Assembly: GCA_905221605.1 (NCBI GenBank)
Contig: CAJNDS010002438.1
Span: forward strand, 137,501-170,000
Reading direction: 5' to 3'
Source of the DNA: Symbiodinium natans
Lineage: Eukaryota; Sar; Dinophyceae; Suessiales; Symbiodiniaceae
Length of the DNA stretch: 32,500 bases
The notes under the pieces are model-generated. The model had not been told where the DNA came from and made no database searches. It was given only the letters and a program-made list of their open reading frames with translations. The translations under genes and the position numbers were made by a program. Every line of letters begins with the position of its first letter. Position 1 is the first letter of the stretch. Shown here in pieces: positions 1 to 8,820 of this stretch.

Positions 1-131
1 GGACAGCGAGAGACCATCCACCGGTGCTGTGAGACGCATTGGCTTTTCCACCCTGCCGCGGAGAAAAAAAAACTCTTTGAACCATGCAAAAAACCCTAAA
101 CTCCTAACACCCGACACTCTACACACAGAAC

Positions 132-217
132 TTGGGATGTTCTCCGTATGCTAACAGTCCTTCATGACGCCCATTGTCATCCCTATCAAGGACTGCTAGG
201 ATAAGAGGGCGAACCCT
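132..217. mobile_element. MITE-like family A, copy 1
   Basis: A short imperfect palindrome of about 86 bp. The left arm starts TTGGGATGTTCTCC and continues with CTAACAGTCCTT. The right arm reads AAGGACTGCTAG and then AAGAGGGCGAACCC, which is the reverse complement with some mismatches. Four further copies of the same arm sequences occur at 3304, 20343, 22229 and 26768. No coding capacity. The layout (long terminal inverted repeats, about 90-100 bp, dispersed) is that of a miniature inverted-repeat element. The family name is mine; I do not recognise a published one. Confidence 0.65.
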
Positions 218-310
218 TTTCTGCCCCAAACCCTCAACCCTCAACCGGCGGGAGGGTTTTTTTTTTTTTAAGGTGTGGCTCGGACGCTTTTTTTTAAAAG
301 GTGTGGCTCA

Positions 311-880
311 GCTTGGCTCGCAGATACTGTAAATAGCAGCATTTCTGCGTTTAGAGAGGCTGCAAATACTGTAAATAGCAGCATTTCTGCGTTGTCAGAG
401 GCTTCAAATACTTCAAATGGCAGCATTTCTGCGTTGTCAGAGGCTTCAAATATTGTAAATAGCAGCATTTCTGCGTTGTCAGAGGCTGCAAATACTGTAA
501 ATAGCAGCATTTCTGCGTTGTCAGAGGCGGCAAATTCTGTACAAATACTATAAATAGCAGCATTTCTGCGTTGTCAGAGGCTTCAAATACTGTAAATAGC
601 TGCATTTCTGCGTTGTCAGAAGCTTCCAAGACTGTAAATAGCAGCATTTCTGTGTTGTCAGCGGCTTCCAATACTGCAAATAGCAGCATTTCTGCGTAGT
701 CAGAAGCTTCACATACTGTAAATAGCAGAATTTCTGCATTGCGTTGGCTGCAAATACTGTACGTAGCAGCATTTCTGACATAAAATGCATATAGCAGCAT
801 TTCTGGGTTTTTCAGACGCTGCAACGAAGGGCACTAAAAAGCAGCATTGCTGTGTTTTCAGAGGCTTCAGATACTGTAAA
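311..880. repeat. 42-bp minisatellite, about 13 copies
   Basis: Tandem units of 42 bp, each containing AATAGCAGCATTTCTGCG and then TTGTCAGAGGCTTCAAATAC. Copies near the ends are more diverged. Because 42 is a multiple of three, several frames stay open (14-residue repeats), which makes spurious ORFs on both strands; nothing else suggests translation. Confidence 0.9.
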
Positions 881-2490
881 TGGGGGGGGGTTGGGGTGGG
901 GGGGGGGGGGGGGGCGCAGCCCCCCCCATTTGCAAACTCAATGCTTGCATGATGGGTTTCAAAAAGATTCATATGCTTTGAAACAAGCTTGCACGGCTTT
1001 AAAAAGCGGGGGGGTTGGGGGGGGCGCAGGCCCCCCCATTTGCAAACTCAATGCTTGCATGATGGGATTCAAGATTCATATGCTTTGAAGCAAGCTTGCA
1101 CGGCTTATAAAAGCGGGGGGGTTGGGGGGGGCAGCCCCCCCATTTGCAAACTCAATGCTTGCATGATGGGTTTGAAAAAGACTCATATGCTTTGAAACAA
1201 GCTTGCACGGCTTAAGAAAGCGGGGGGCAGCCCCCCCCCCATTTGCAAACTCAATGCTTGCATGTAGGTTTCAAGATCATATGCTTTGAAGCAAGCTTGC
1301 ACGGCTTTAAAAAGCGGGGGGGTTGGGGGGGGCGCAGCCCCCCCCATTTGCAAACTCAATGCTTGCATGTGGGTTTCAAGATTCATATGCTTTGAAGCAA
1401 GCTTGCACGGCTTAAAAAAGCGGGGGGGTTGGGGGGGGCGCAGCCCCCCCCATTTGCAAACTCAATGCTTGCATGTAGGTTTCAAGATTCATATGCTTTG
1501 AAGCAAGCTTGCACGGCTTAAAAAAGCGGGGGGTTGGGGGGGGCGCAGCCCCCCCCCCCCCATTTGCAAACTCAATGCTTGCATGTAGGTTTCAAGATTC
1601 ATATGCTTTGAAGCAAGCTTTCACGGCTTATAAAAGCGGGGTTGGGGGGGGCGCAGCCCCCCCCATTTGCAAACTCAATGCTTGCATGATGGGTTTCACA
1701 AAGACTCATATGCTTTGAAACAAGCTTGCACGGCTTCAAAAAGCGGGGGGTTGGGGGGGGCGCAACCCCCCCCCATTTGCAAACTCAATGCTTGCATGAT
1801 GGGATTCAAGATTCATATGCTTTCAAACAAGCTTGCACGGCTTAAGAAAGCGGGGGGGTTGGGGGGGGCGCAGCCCCCCCCATTTGCAAACTCAATGCTT
1901 GCATGTAGGTTTCAAGACTCATATGCTTTGAAGCAAGCTTGCACGGCTTTAAAAAGCGGGGGGGTTGGGGGGGGCGCAGCCCCCCCCATTTGCAAACTCA
2001 ATGCTTGCATGATGGGTATCAAGATTCATATGCTTTGAAGCAAGCTTGCACGGCTTAAAAAAGTCGGGGGGTTGGGGCAAACTCAATGCTTGCATGTAGG
2101 TTTCAAGATTCATATGCTTTGAAGCAAGCTTTCACGGCTTATAGAAGCGGGGGGTTGGGGGGGGCGCAGCCCCCCCCATTTGCAAACTCAATGCTTGCAT
2201 GATGGGTTTCAAAAAGACTCATATGCTTTGAAACAAGCATGCACGGCTTCAAAAAGCGGGGGGTTGGGGGGGGCGCAGCCCCCCCCATTTGCAAACTCAA
2301 TGCTTGCATGTAGGTTTCAAGATTCATATGCCTTGAAGCAAGCTTGCACGGCTCAAAAAAGCGGGGGGGTTGGGGGGGGCGCAGCCCCCCCCATTTGCAA
2401 ACTCAATGCTTGCATGAAAGGTTCATATGCTTTGGAACAAGCTTGCACGGCTTTAAAAGCGGGGGGGTTGGGGGGGGGGCAGCCCCCCAT
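881..2490. repeat. Satellite array of about 106 bp, 15 copies, with G/C-tract hairpin
   Basis: Fifteen units can be counted by the phrase GCAAACTCAATGCTTGCATG. Each has a G-run, TTGGGGGGG, GCGCAG and then a C-run, so the unit folds into a G:C hairpin, followed by a unique part containing CATATGCTTTGAA, a HindIII-like AAGCTT and CACGGCTT. Unit length varies slightly, mainly in the homopolymers. One copy near 2065-2078 has lost the C-run. ORFs read through it are repeat artefacts. Confidence 0.92.
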
Positions 2491-2509
2491 TATACTATAT
2501 GCTATGTAC

Positions 2510-2560
2510 TGTAGGTTATATATATATATAATATATATATAATATATAATATAATATATA

Positions 2561-2601
<41 letters not shown>

Positions 2602-2765
2602 TATACATGTATACAGGTATATAATTAATTAATTAATTAGTTAATTAATTAGTTAATTAATTAGTTAATTAATTAACTAATTAATTAATTCATTAATGAA
2701 TTAATTAATTAATTAATTAAGTAATTAATTAATTAATTAATATATATGTATTATATCATAAATTA
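2510..2765. repeat. AT-rich microsatellite block (TA)n and (TTAA)n types
   Basis: About 250 bp of almost pure A+T: TATATA runs with ATAATATA interruptions, then TTAATTAATTAG-type repeats. No coding content. Confidence 0.95.
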
Positions 2766-2990
2766 AGATCAGGGATCGCGAGACCACAGGACGAGAGGAC
2801 CGCAGAACCAGAGGACCACGGGACCACGAGACGACAGGACCAAGGGAACCACGGGACCAGGGGACCAGAGGACTGCGGGACCAAGGGAACAACGGGACCA
2901 GGGGAGCAGAGGACCACGGGACCAGACGACAGGACCAAGGGGACCACGGGACCAGGGGACCAGAGGACCAAGGGGGCCAGTAGCGGGGGG
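2766..2990. repeat. GGACCA minisatellite, about 10-bp units
   Basis: Short imperfect units of the type GGACCACGGGACCAGGGG repeat more than twenty times. The minus-strand proline/serine/tryptophan-rich ORFs here come from the repeat and are not considered genes. Confidence 0.9.
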
Positions 2991-3065
2991 GGGGGCGGGG
3001 GGGACGAGCCACACCTTTTAAAAAAAGGAGGCCCGAGCCACACCTTTTATAAAAAAAAAACCCTG

Positions 3066-3110
3066 GCCCCCCTCAACCCTCAACCCTAAACCCTCAACCC
3101 TCAACCCCAA
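3066..3110. repeat. Degenerate telomere-like repeats (CCCTCAA)
   Basis: Consecutive CCCTCAACCCTCAACCCTAAA-type heptamers directly outside the right inverted repeat of the satellite segment. The same CCCTCAA variant lies outside the left inverted repeat at about 228-246. Confidence 0.8.
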
Positions 3111-3185
3111 ACCGCATCCTCGATCTGCGGCTCTGGCTGAGTCTCAAAGATGTTTTCGCTTTGCTGCAGCCTGGAGAGCAAACAG

Positions 3186-3250
3186 GGTTTAGGGTTTAGG
3201 GTTTAGGGTTTAGGGTTTAGGGTTTAGGGTTTAGGGTTTAGGGTTTAGGG
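3186..3250 (+). repeat. Interstitial telomeric repeat (TTTAGGG)9
   Basis: About nine uninterrupted TTTAGGG heptamers, with a further partial block at 3270-3290. Confidence 0.97.
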
Positions 3251-3303
3251 AGGTCTCACCATGAGCCCGGGTTTAGGGTGTAGGGTTTAGCATACCCTAA
3301 ACC

Positions 3304-3397
3304 TTGGGATGTCCCGCCTTGTACCAACACTCCTTAATAGTAGGGAATATAAATAGGGGGGGGGGTACGCGGTACGTATAAGGGGGTGAACATCCCT
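3304..3397. mobile_element. MITE-like family A, copy 2
   Basis: Left arm TTGGGATGTCCCGCCTTGTA; right arm contains AAGGGGGTGAACATCCC, its near reverse complement. The interior is diverged (AATAGTAGGGAATATAAATA and a G-run). It abuts CCCTAAACC on its left side. Confidence 0.6.
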
Positions 3398-3489
3398 TGA
3401 CCTACCAGGGTGAAGGCGTGAAACTATTTTTCGCGCACCTTGTTGCTCCTCCAACCCTCAAGCCTCAACGCCTCTGCATTTCCCTAAGC

Positions 3490-3560
3490 TATAAACCCTA
3501 AACCCCTAAACCCCTAAACCCCTAAACCCCTAAACCATATGAAATACTAAACCCTAAACC
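3490..3560 (-). repeat. Interstitial telomeric repeats, CCCTAAA with extra C
   Basis: Several AAACCCCTAAACCCCTAAAC units, an eight-base variant, then normal CCCTAAACC. Confidence 0.9.
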
Positions 3561-3578
3561 GCTGACGCCCCTTTCCGC

Positions 3579-3632
3579 AGCCTGGGGAGCATGGCGCCCT
3601 GCTCGTTCATCTCCATCTGGCTGAGGGCGAGC
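3579..3632 (-). CDS. Candidate 54-nt exon, helical peptide
   Basis: On the minus strand a CGAG acceptor is followed by 54 nt that read LALSQMEMNEQGAMLPRL in one frame and then a GC donor. The peptide is hydrophilic and helix-prone. It resembles the 54-nt candidate exons found between 24.1 and 29.1 kb in size, acceptor and character. Nothing nearby shows which gene it would belong to. A second possible exon with a related flavour lies at about 3115-3168. Both are suggestions from splice signals and composition only. Confidence 0.25.
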
Positions 3633-3659
3633 CTCGAAACTGTCAGTGTCTTGGGACTC

Positions 3660-4074
3660 CAAACCATCAAGGGAGTCATACTATAGGACCCCTAAGCGTT
3701 TAAGAAGTAGGGTTTATATTGCTTGTACCCCCAAAAGGCCACCAAGTACATACACTCACCACTTTGCAAAAAGGAACCTGATATACACTCACCAAAAACA
3801 GGAGAAAAAAAAAACCTACTTCAATAATGTACACTCCTCCTGTGGCCCTTCTGCTCCCTTAGAGGGCTCTTTGAGAAACCCTAAACCCTAAACCCTTTTT
3901 TGAACCCAGACTCTGTAAGTCAGCTGGCACAATGACAATTGTATCGAAAACCCTAAACCCTAAACCCTAATCCCCAAGCCCTAAGGGCGCTCTAGGCAGC
4001 CCGAGGGATCCGAGGCTGAGCTCCACGCAGTGCAATGTCCCCGAGCTCATGCAGGTGGTCGTGTAGAGACGGCC
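3660..4074. other. No recognisable gene
   Basis: Unique sequence with ITS blocks at 3876-3895 and 3949-3970. A short module beginning near 3893 (ACCCAGACTC, then GTCAGC) recurs near 26924 and is discussed as a finding. The 81-residue ORF at 3646-3891 has no family features. Confidence 0.5.
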
Positions 4075-4448
4075 TTAGGGTTTAGGGTTTAGGGTAGGGT
4101 TTAGGGTTTAGGGTTTAGGGTTTAGGGTTTAGGGTTTAGGGTTTAGGGTTTAGGGTTTAGGGTTTAGGGTTTAGGGTTTAGGGTTTAGGGTTTAGGGTTT
4201 AGGGTTTAGGGTTGAGGGTTTAGGGTTTAGGGTGTAGGTTTTAGGGTTTAGGGTTTAGGGTTTAGGGTTTAGGGTTTAGGGTTTAGGGTTTAGGGTTTAG
4301 GGTTTAGGGTTTAGGGTTTAGGGTTTAGGGTTTAGGGTTTAGGGTTTAGGGTTTAGGGTTTAGGTTTTAGGGTTTAGGGTTTAGGGTTTAGGGTTTAGGG
4401 TTTAGGGTTTAGGGTTTGGGGTTTAGGGTTTAGGGTTTAGCGTTTAGG
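4075..4448 (+). repeat. Longest interstitial telomeric block, about 53 TTTAGGG units
   Basis: About 370 bp of TTTAGGG with a few variants (TTGAGGG, GTGTAGG, TTTGGGG). It lies inside the window with unique sequence on both sides, so it is interstitial and not a chromosome end. Confidence 0.97.
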
Positions 4449-5318
4449 GTGCACACCGAGACACGTCTGGCGAAGAAGGGGGTGCCCGACACAGCAGACA
4501 TGAGCTGTGCTTCCCAGGTGCCAGGCGCAATAAACGCTTTGATGAACTCCTACAGAGCCGTTCGCTTGACGCAGAAGGCGCGTGCTGCAAGTCTACACGT
4601 CACTGCATACGTTGGCGAACCTGTCGAGACGACTTGAAGAAGACGTCGTGCTGCACTGGGTCGCTCAAGAGCCTTGCAGATTTCGCTTGCTGGCATGTGT
4701 AGTGGCTGCATCTGGTGCCTAACTGTGTGCAAGGTGGTATGCTCTTAATGCCATCTAGAGCCTATACTAACTAACTGCCGATCCTGCATACTTGCTTCAG
4801 GAACCTCGAAACCTGAACCAAAACCTGAAAAGGTAGTCACAAGTAGAATCGCCCCATTTCTTGAGGGCTCCCTAAGCCCTAATACTAAGCCAATGCTGGG
4901 ATCGGGAGCTACTGGGTTGGACGGCTCTTTGGAGCTGACCGGATCCGCGCGTTTGTTGCCTCGTTCCCTCCAGGCCTGTTTCAAGGACTTGCACTGCATG
5001 GTGCAGTACCAGTATGGCATTTGCAAGTATTGTTCCGTAATGATATTTTGAAGTTCAGATTTCCTGGGATGATGAAGTATGGTAGTTAAAGGGCAAAAGC
5101 AATACATGGTTAAGAACAGCATTGTGCCCAGCACTATCGAGGAATAAAGTCAGGCAGAATGCTATACAGCAGCCTCTTTGTACAATCTCCTAGACTCTCC
5201 CGAGACGTCCTGCAAGGTTACACCCGTCTTCTAACCACGTTTGTCTCGGATTCTGAGATATAAGGTACAATAGTAAACCTGGACGTCCAGGTGACATGTC
5301 GCAGTGCTCCCGACTACC
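4449..5318. other. No recognisable gene
   Basis: About 870 bp of unique sequence. It has a 129-residue ORF on the minus strand (4745-5134) and a 62-residue ORF on the plus strand (4449-4637). Neither has a recognisable motif, and I would not annotate them as genes. Confidence 0.5.
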
Positions 5319-5422
5319 ATAAGGGGTTTATAAAACAAGGACCCTTCATATAGACCCCAAATAATAGGATTCCCCTATAATAAGGACCCAACAAGGTACG
5401 CCTGATTTCGGAAACCCCCATA
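5319..5422. mobile_element. MITE-like family B, copy 1
   Basis: About 104 bp with degenerate inverted ends. The left end reads ATAAGGGGTTTATAAAACAA. The right end reads TGATTTCGGAAACCCCCATA, whose reverse complement begins TATGGGGGTTTCC. The right end is shared almost exactly with copies at 7861 and 19129. Confidence 0.55.
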
Positions 5423-5898
5423 TCAGTGGTCAGCTAAGGCAGAGGCTTGTCCAGCTTCTGCGGGCTCAGCGTGAGGCTGTACCTTGTCAAAAACCCAGCA
5501 TTTTCCGACCCGTGTCAGCATGAAGCAATCTGCATGCGCGAGCCCCAGGCTCCAGTAGTTCAGGATCACTAAGGAAGGACACCTGCTCAGCAGACGCTGA
5601 AGAATTCGACGAACCATTTTTTTTTCTGCAGTAGGTCTCCTCACCACTGCCTCGCCCTTCTTCCCCAGCAGGCCAAAACCCTTTTGTACAGCAGGCCTAC
5701 CCTAAACCCTAAATCCGAAACCCTAAGTCCTAGACCCTAACCCCCAACCTTCGCCTTGTCGTACGTGGCCTGAAACGAGGAGTGGGCTTTTGGCCGACGG
5801 CGCAGCTGTCCGGGTTAGGGCTTGGAAAAGCCACGAAACTTGGTATTCTCGAATTCTGTTATATCTTAGAATTGCATATCTAGGTATGTATATGTCTA

Positions 5899-5929
<31 letters not shown>

Positions 5930-6300
5930 ATACGTATATGTATATGTATGTGTATGTGCATACAAACATGCATTCGTAAGTGTAACATATAAAACATCCT
6001 TGCAAGATTCTACGACCCAGCACCCTGAGGATCCTGAATCCGCGCAATCAAAGCAGGCACAGGCCGTACGGGACGAAGAACAAGAAGGTCACGCGGAGCC
6101 ACCGTACCAGCACCATCCCCCCCCCCCCCCCCCCCCCCAGAACCTTGTGTTTCATATTCCCCTGGGTTGAAATAAATAAAATATATATATATATATATAT
6201 GTATATAAGCAACCGAGAACAATAACAGTGATAACAATAATAATAATCTCCCTCTTTCTTTCTCATATAGTAATGATAGCAACACTTCCTAACAGAGCTA
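5423..6300. other. Unassigned DNA with microsatellites
   Basis: Contains a 74-residue minus-strand ORF (5423-5647) without recognisable motifs, degenerate ITS at 5699-5755, a TATGTG-type microsatellite at 5885-5970, a poly-C run at 6116-6138 and an AT run at 6180-6205. Confidence 0.6.
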
Positions 6301-7029
6301 TAAGGGTTAGGGTTTAGGGTTTAGTCGTACCCCGTTGTTGCTCGGGGCTGCTGCCGAGCTGTACACATTGCCCTGCTTGTAGTTGTAATGGCCTTATCAC
6401 CTTTCCTTGCTAGGCCAGTGGCCCCTAAACCCTAAACCCTAAACCCTAAATCCTAAATCCTACAGCAGAAGCAAGAAGTGCCCTCCCGCCCCCCTGCGTC
6501 GGTCTGCCTGGAGACGTTTTTCAACGAAACATCCACGTGGCCTAGGCTTGGTTGTTTCAGAGGCATGCTTAGGGTTTAGGGTTTAGGGTTTAGGGTTTAG
6601 GGTTTAGGGTTTAGGGTTTAGGGTTTAGGGTTTAGGGTTTAGGGTTTAGGGTTTAGGGTTTAGGGTTTAGGGTTGCTTTTTGCCACCCGCCTAGCTGACA
6701 CCCTGGCCACGTTGCAGGGACTAGTTCCGGAAATACTGCGTCGGTTTAGGGTTTAGGGTTTAGGGTTTATAGGGTTTAGGGTTTAGGGGATGCCTGACTG
6801 AGAAGTTTTGGGGGTCTCTGGCCCCAGCTGATCGGCTCACAGGAGGGACATGGGGCCGCCGGAAAGCCCACCTCGCCTCCTCTAACCCTAAACCCTAAAC
6901 CCTAAGCCCCTAAACCCTAAACCCCACTCCCCCTCCCAACCCAACCAAACTCAATCCTTGCTGAGACCAGCGCACTCCGAAAAGCCGACATCCGTGGGAC
7001 TTGAACCTGCTTTATGCTAATCGGCACTT
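6301..7029. other. Unassigned DNA with several ITS blocks
   Basis: ITS blocks at about 6304-6325 and 6744-6788 (TTTAGGG strand) and at 6424-6462 and 6883-6925 (CCCTAAA strand) are separated by 100-250 bp of unique sequence in which I see no gene. The main block, 6569-6673, is listed separately. Confidence 0.7.
6569..6673 (+). repeat. Interstitial telomeric repeat (TTTAGGG)15
   Basis: About fifteen perfect TTTAGGG heptamers with sharp edges against unique sequence. Confidence 0.97.
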
Positions 7030-7545
7030 AACACTGACAGAAAAAATAGCAATTATAGTAATAAGAGTAAGAATAGTAATCAAAGTAATGATAGTAATAA
7101 TAGCAATAATAGTAATAATACAAATAATAGTAATAATACAAATAATAGTAATAATAGTAATAATAGTAATAATAGTAATAATAGTAATAATAGTAATAAT
7201 AGTAATAATAGTAATAATAGTAATAATAGTAATAATAGTAATAATAGTAATAATAGTAATAATAGTAATAATAGTAATAATAGTAATAATAGTAATAATA
7301 GTAATAATAGTAATAATAATAGTAATAGTAATAATAATAATAGTAATAATAGTAATAATAGTAATAATAGTAATAATAGTAATAATAGTAATAATAGTAA
7401 TAGTAGTAATAATAGTAATAATAGTAATAGTAGTAATAATAGTAATAATAGTAATAATAGTAATAATAGTAAAAATAATAAAAATCGTAATAATCTTAAT
7501 AATAGTAATAATAGTAATAATAAAACTAATAGTAGTAATAGAAAG
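7030..7545. repeat. TAATAATAG nonamer microsatellite, about 500 bp
   Basis: A long array of TAATAATAG with occasional six-base slips, degenerating at both ends. The 187-residue isoleucine/valine ORF across it (7001-7564) is a repeat artefact. Confidence 0.95.
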
Positions 7546-7860
7546 TAACAGAGTACTATGCTAATAGGCTTAGCACTGATAGCTGTTGCAGCACAAGACT
7601 GAGCAGAGAGATGCTCATTGAGTTGTTACTTGCATCCCCTTTGCACGGCGACCACCACTGTCTTCTGAAACAGCATTGATTGAGATGAGCTGATGACTCC
7701 TGCCAAACCATCACGCACATGTCTCGTCTTCCTACAGCTGCGTACTGCGAGACCAAGCATGGAGTATAAACACGCAACGCAGACTTTTTGAGAATGGCCG
7801 GCTGCTCGCCCAACGGGAAGCCGCCCAGCACCTGCATGTAAGCATGTTGCCGCGAAGGCA
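7546..7860. other. No recognisable gene
   Basis: Unique sequence. Minus-strand ORFs of 150-188 residues run through here but also through the family B element at 7861-7978, so they do not look like conserved coding sequence. Confidence 0.4.
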
Positions 7861-7978
7861 TATGGTGGTTTGAAAATATCAGGGTCCCTTGATTTATTTT
7901 TTGAAAAAGTATGATTCCTGTATAGTAAGGCCCCCAATAAGGTACCCCTAATTTCGGAAACCCCCATGTGTCCATCTG
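7861..7978. mobile_element. MITE-like family B, copy 2
   Basis: Left end TATGGTGGTTTGAAAATATC then AGGGTCCC. Right end TACCCCTAATTTCGG followed by AAACCCCCATG, its imperfect inverse. About 118 bp. Confidence 0.6.
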
Positions 7979-8109
7979 TGTGCCCATGGAAGGGGGGCAC
8001 GGAAAGATCAAGGTCCGACAACTCAAAGACGTCTTCCGGGAGATCCTTGCAAATACCTGGCTGGAAGCACCCAGGCAAATGCGCGACGAGAAGCTGTAGA
8101 CAACTCTGG

Positions 8110-8163
8110 GCATCTCTGTCAACCCCTAAACCCTAAACCCTAAACCCCAAACCCTAAACCCTA
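8110..8163 (-). repeat. Telomere-like target repeats, left flank of the LTR element
   Basis: CCCTAAACCCTAAACCC heptamers run straight into the left LTR. The last five bases, CCCTA (8159-8163), are repeated at 17004-17008 beyond the right LTR and form the target-site duplication. Confidence 0.9.
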
Positions 8164-8450
8164 TACGGGGGGACAACCAAGGAAGGAAATCAACTCCCCT
8201 AATCGCCCTGATCTTATATTTCCCAGATCGAACCAAGAAACAACCAAGAACACGGATAAGAGCAACCCAGGGGGGAAGGAAAGGGGGAAGGAACCCACAC
8301 CCTTACCAAACCCTAAGAACCCAGGCACTTCTTTTTGAACTTGTGGCTTTCTGTTCAAGCCCATCTTGAGCCAAATACGATTACCGGGTTCATTAACCCT
8401 TCCAACTTCCAACACTAACTCCTTTCTACAATACCAATTGCAGCTCCGCA
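8164..8450 (-). repeat. 3' LTR
   Basis: Second copy of the 287-bp LTR. It carries the same TTTGGCTCAAG-ATG string (8362-8375). It is immediately preceded on the minus strand by the polypurine tract and followed by the CCCTA duplication. Confidence 0.95.
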
Positions 8451-8463
8451 CTCCCCCTGTCCT
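8451..8463 (-). other. Polypurine tract
   Basis: AGGACAGGGGGAG on the minus strand abuts the 3' LTR start (TGCGG). It is in the place expected for the plus-strand primer, and it fixes the element's orientation. Confidence 0.85.
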
Positions 8464-8820
8464 AGGATTTCCTAGGACACATTGGAGATGCAGATCTTTT
8501 GGCCAAAAACTGCCATTACGGCAGCAGCCAGCTGCTTGAAATGCAAATTGTGGTTTAACGTCTTCCAGGACGGAATTATAGCACATTGGCTAACCTACTA
8601 CCCATAGAGAATCTTTTTTCACCTTGATCCTCTCATCACTGAAGACTCCTTGGCCTTCTTCACCACAAACCGTGGTCTTCGCTACGCGAAAAGCTACTGA
8701 CTCCTACTATCAGGGATTTCCATACCCTTAATAGTAACCACCACATTGTCAGCACATTGGCTGTTCCAGCGCACCGGTCTCCAGAAAGAGAAAAACCATC
8801 CCTTCATCCATATCATCCAA
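8464..8820 (-). other. Non-coding 3' part of the element
   Basis: About 355 bp between the ORF stop and the polypurine tract. All frames here are short, with no integrase, reverse-transcriptase or RNase H remnant that I can see. A short palindrome (CCTAGGATTTCCTAGG) lies at its inner end. This is where a pol gene would be expected in an autonomous relative. Confidence 0.6.

Larger units (their letters stand above)
241..3066. mobile_element. Inverted-repeat-bounded segment made only of tandem arrays
   Basis: A roughly 2.8-kb block whose two ends are inverted copies of each other. The left end (about 251-310) has a T-run, AAGGTGTGGCTCGG, a second T-run and AAAAGGTGTGGCTC. The right end (about 3004-3063) has the reverse complement in the same order, with matching spacing and A-runs. 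Between the ends lie four unrelated tandem arrays and no gene. Both outer flanks carry CCCTCAA-type degenerate telomeric repeats in the same orientation. It could be a non-autonomous DNA transposon that has filled with satellite, or two inverted copies of a small repeat that happen to flank satellites. Confidence 0.5.

Noticed and set aside
881-2490. CRISPR-like repeat/spacer array
   Set aside because: Whole units repeat without variable spacers, and the DNA is eukaryotic nuclear.
268-2542. Many ORFs of 60-157 residues in the first 2.5 kb
   Set aside because: They follow the 42-bp and about 106-bp tandem units in several frames at once; no independent coding sign.
4075-4448. Chromosome end (true telomere)
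   Set aside because: Unique sequence continues on both sides and many such blocks occur in both orientations, so these are interstitial repeats.
7001-7564. 187-residue valine/isoleucine ORF
   Set aside because: It is only the translation of the TAATAATAG microsatellite.
7556-8122. 188-residue minus-strand ORF as a gene
   Set aside because: It runs through a whole family B element and has no recognisable motif.
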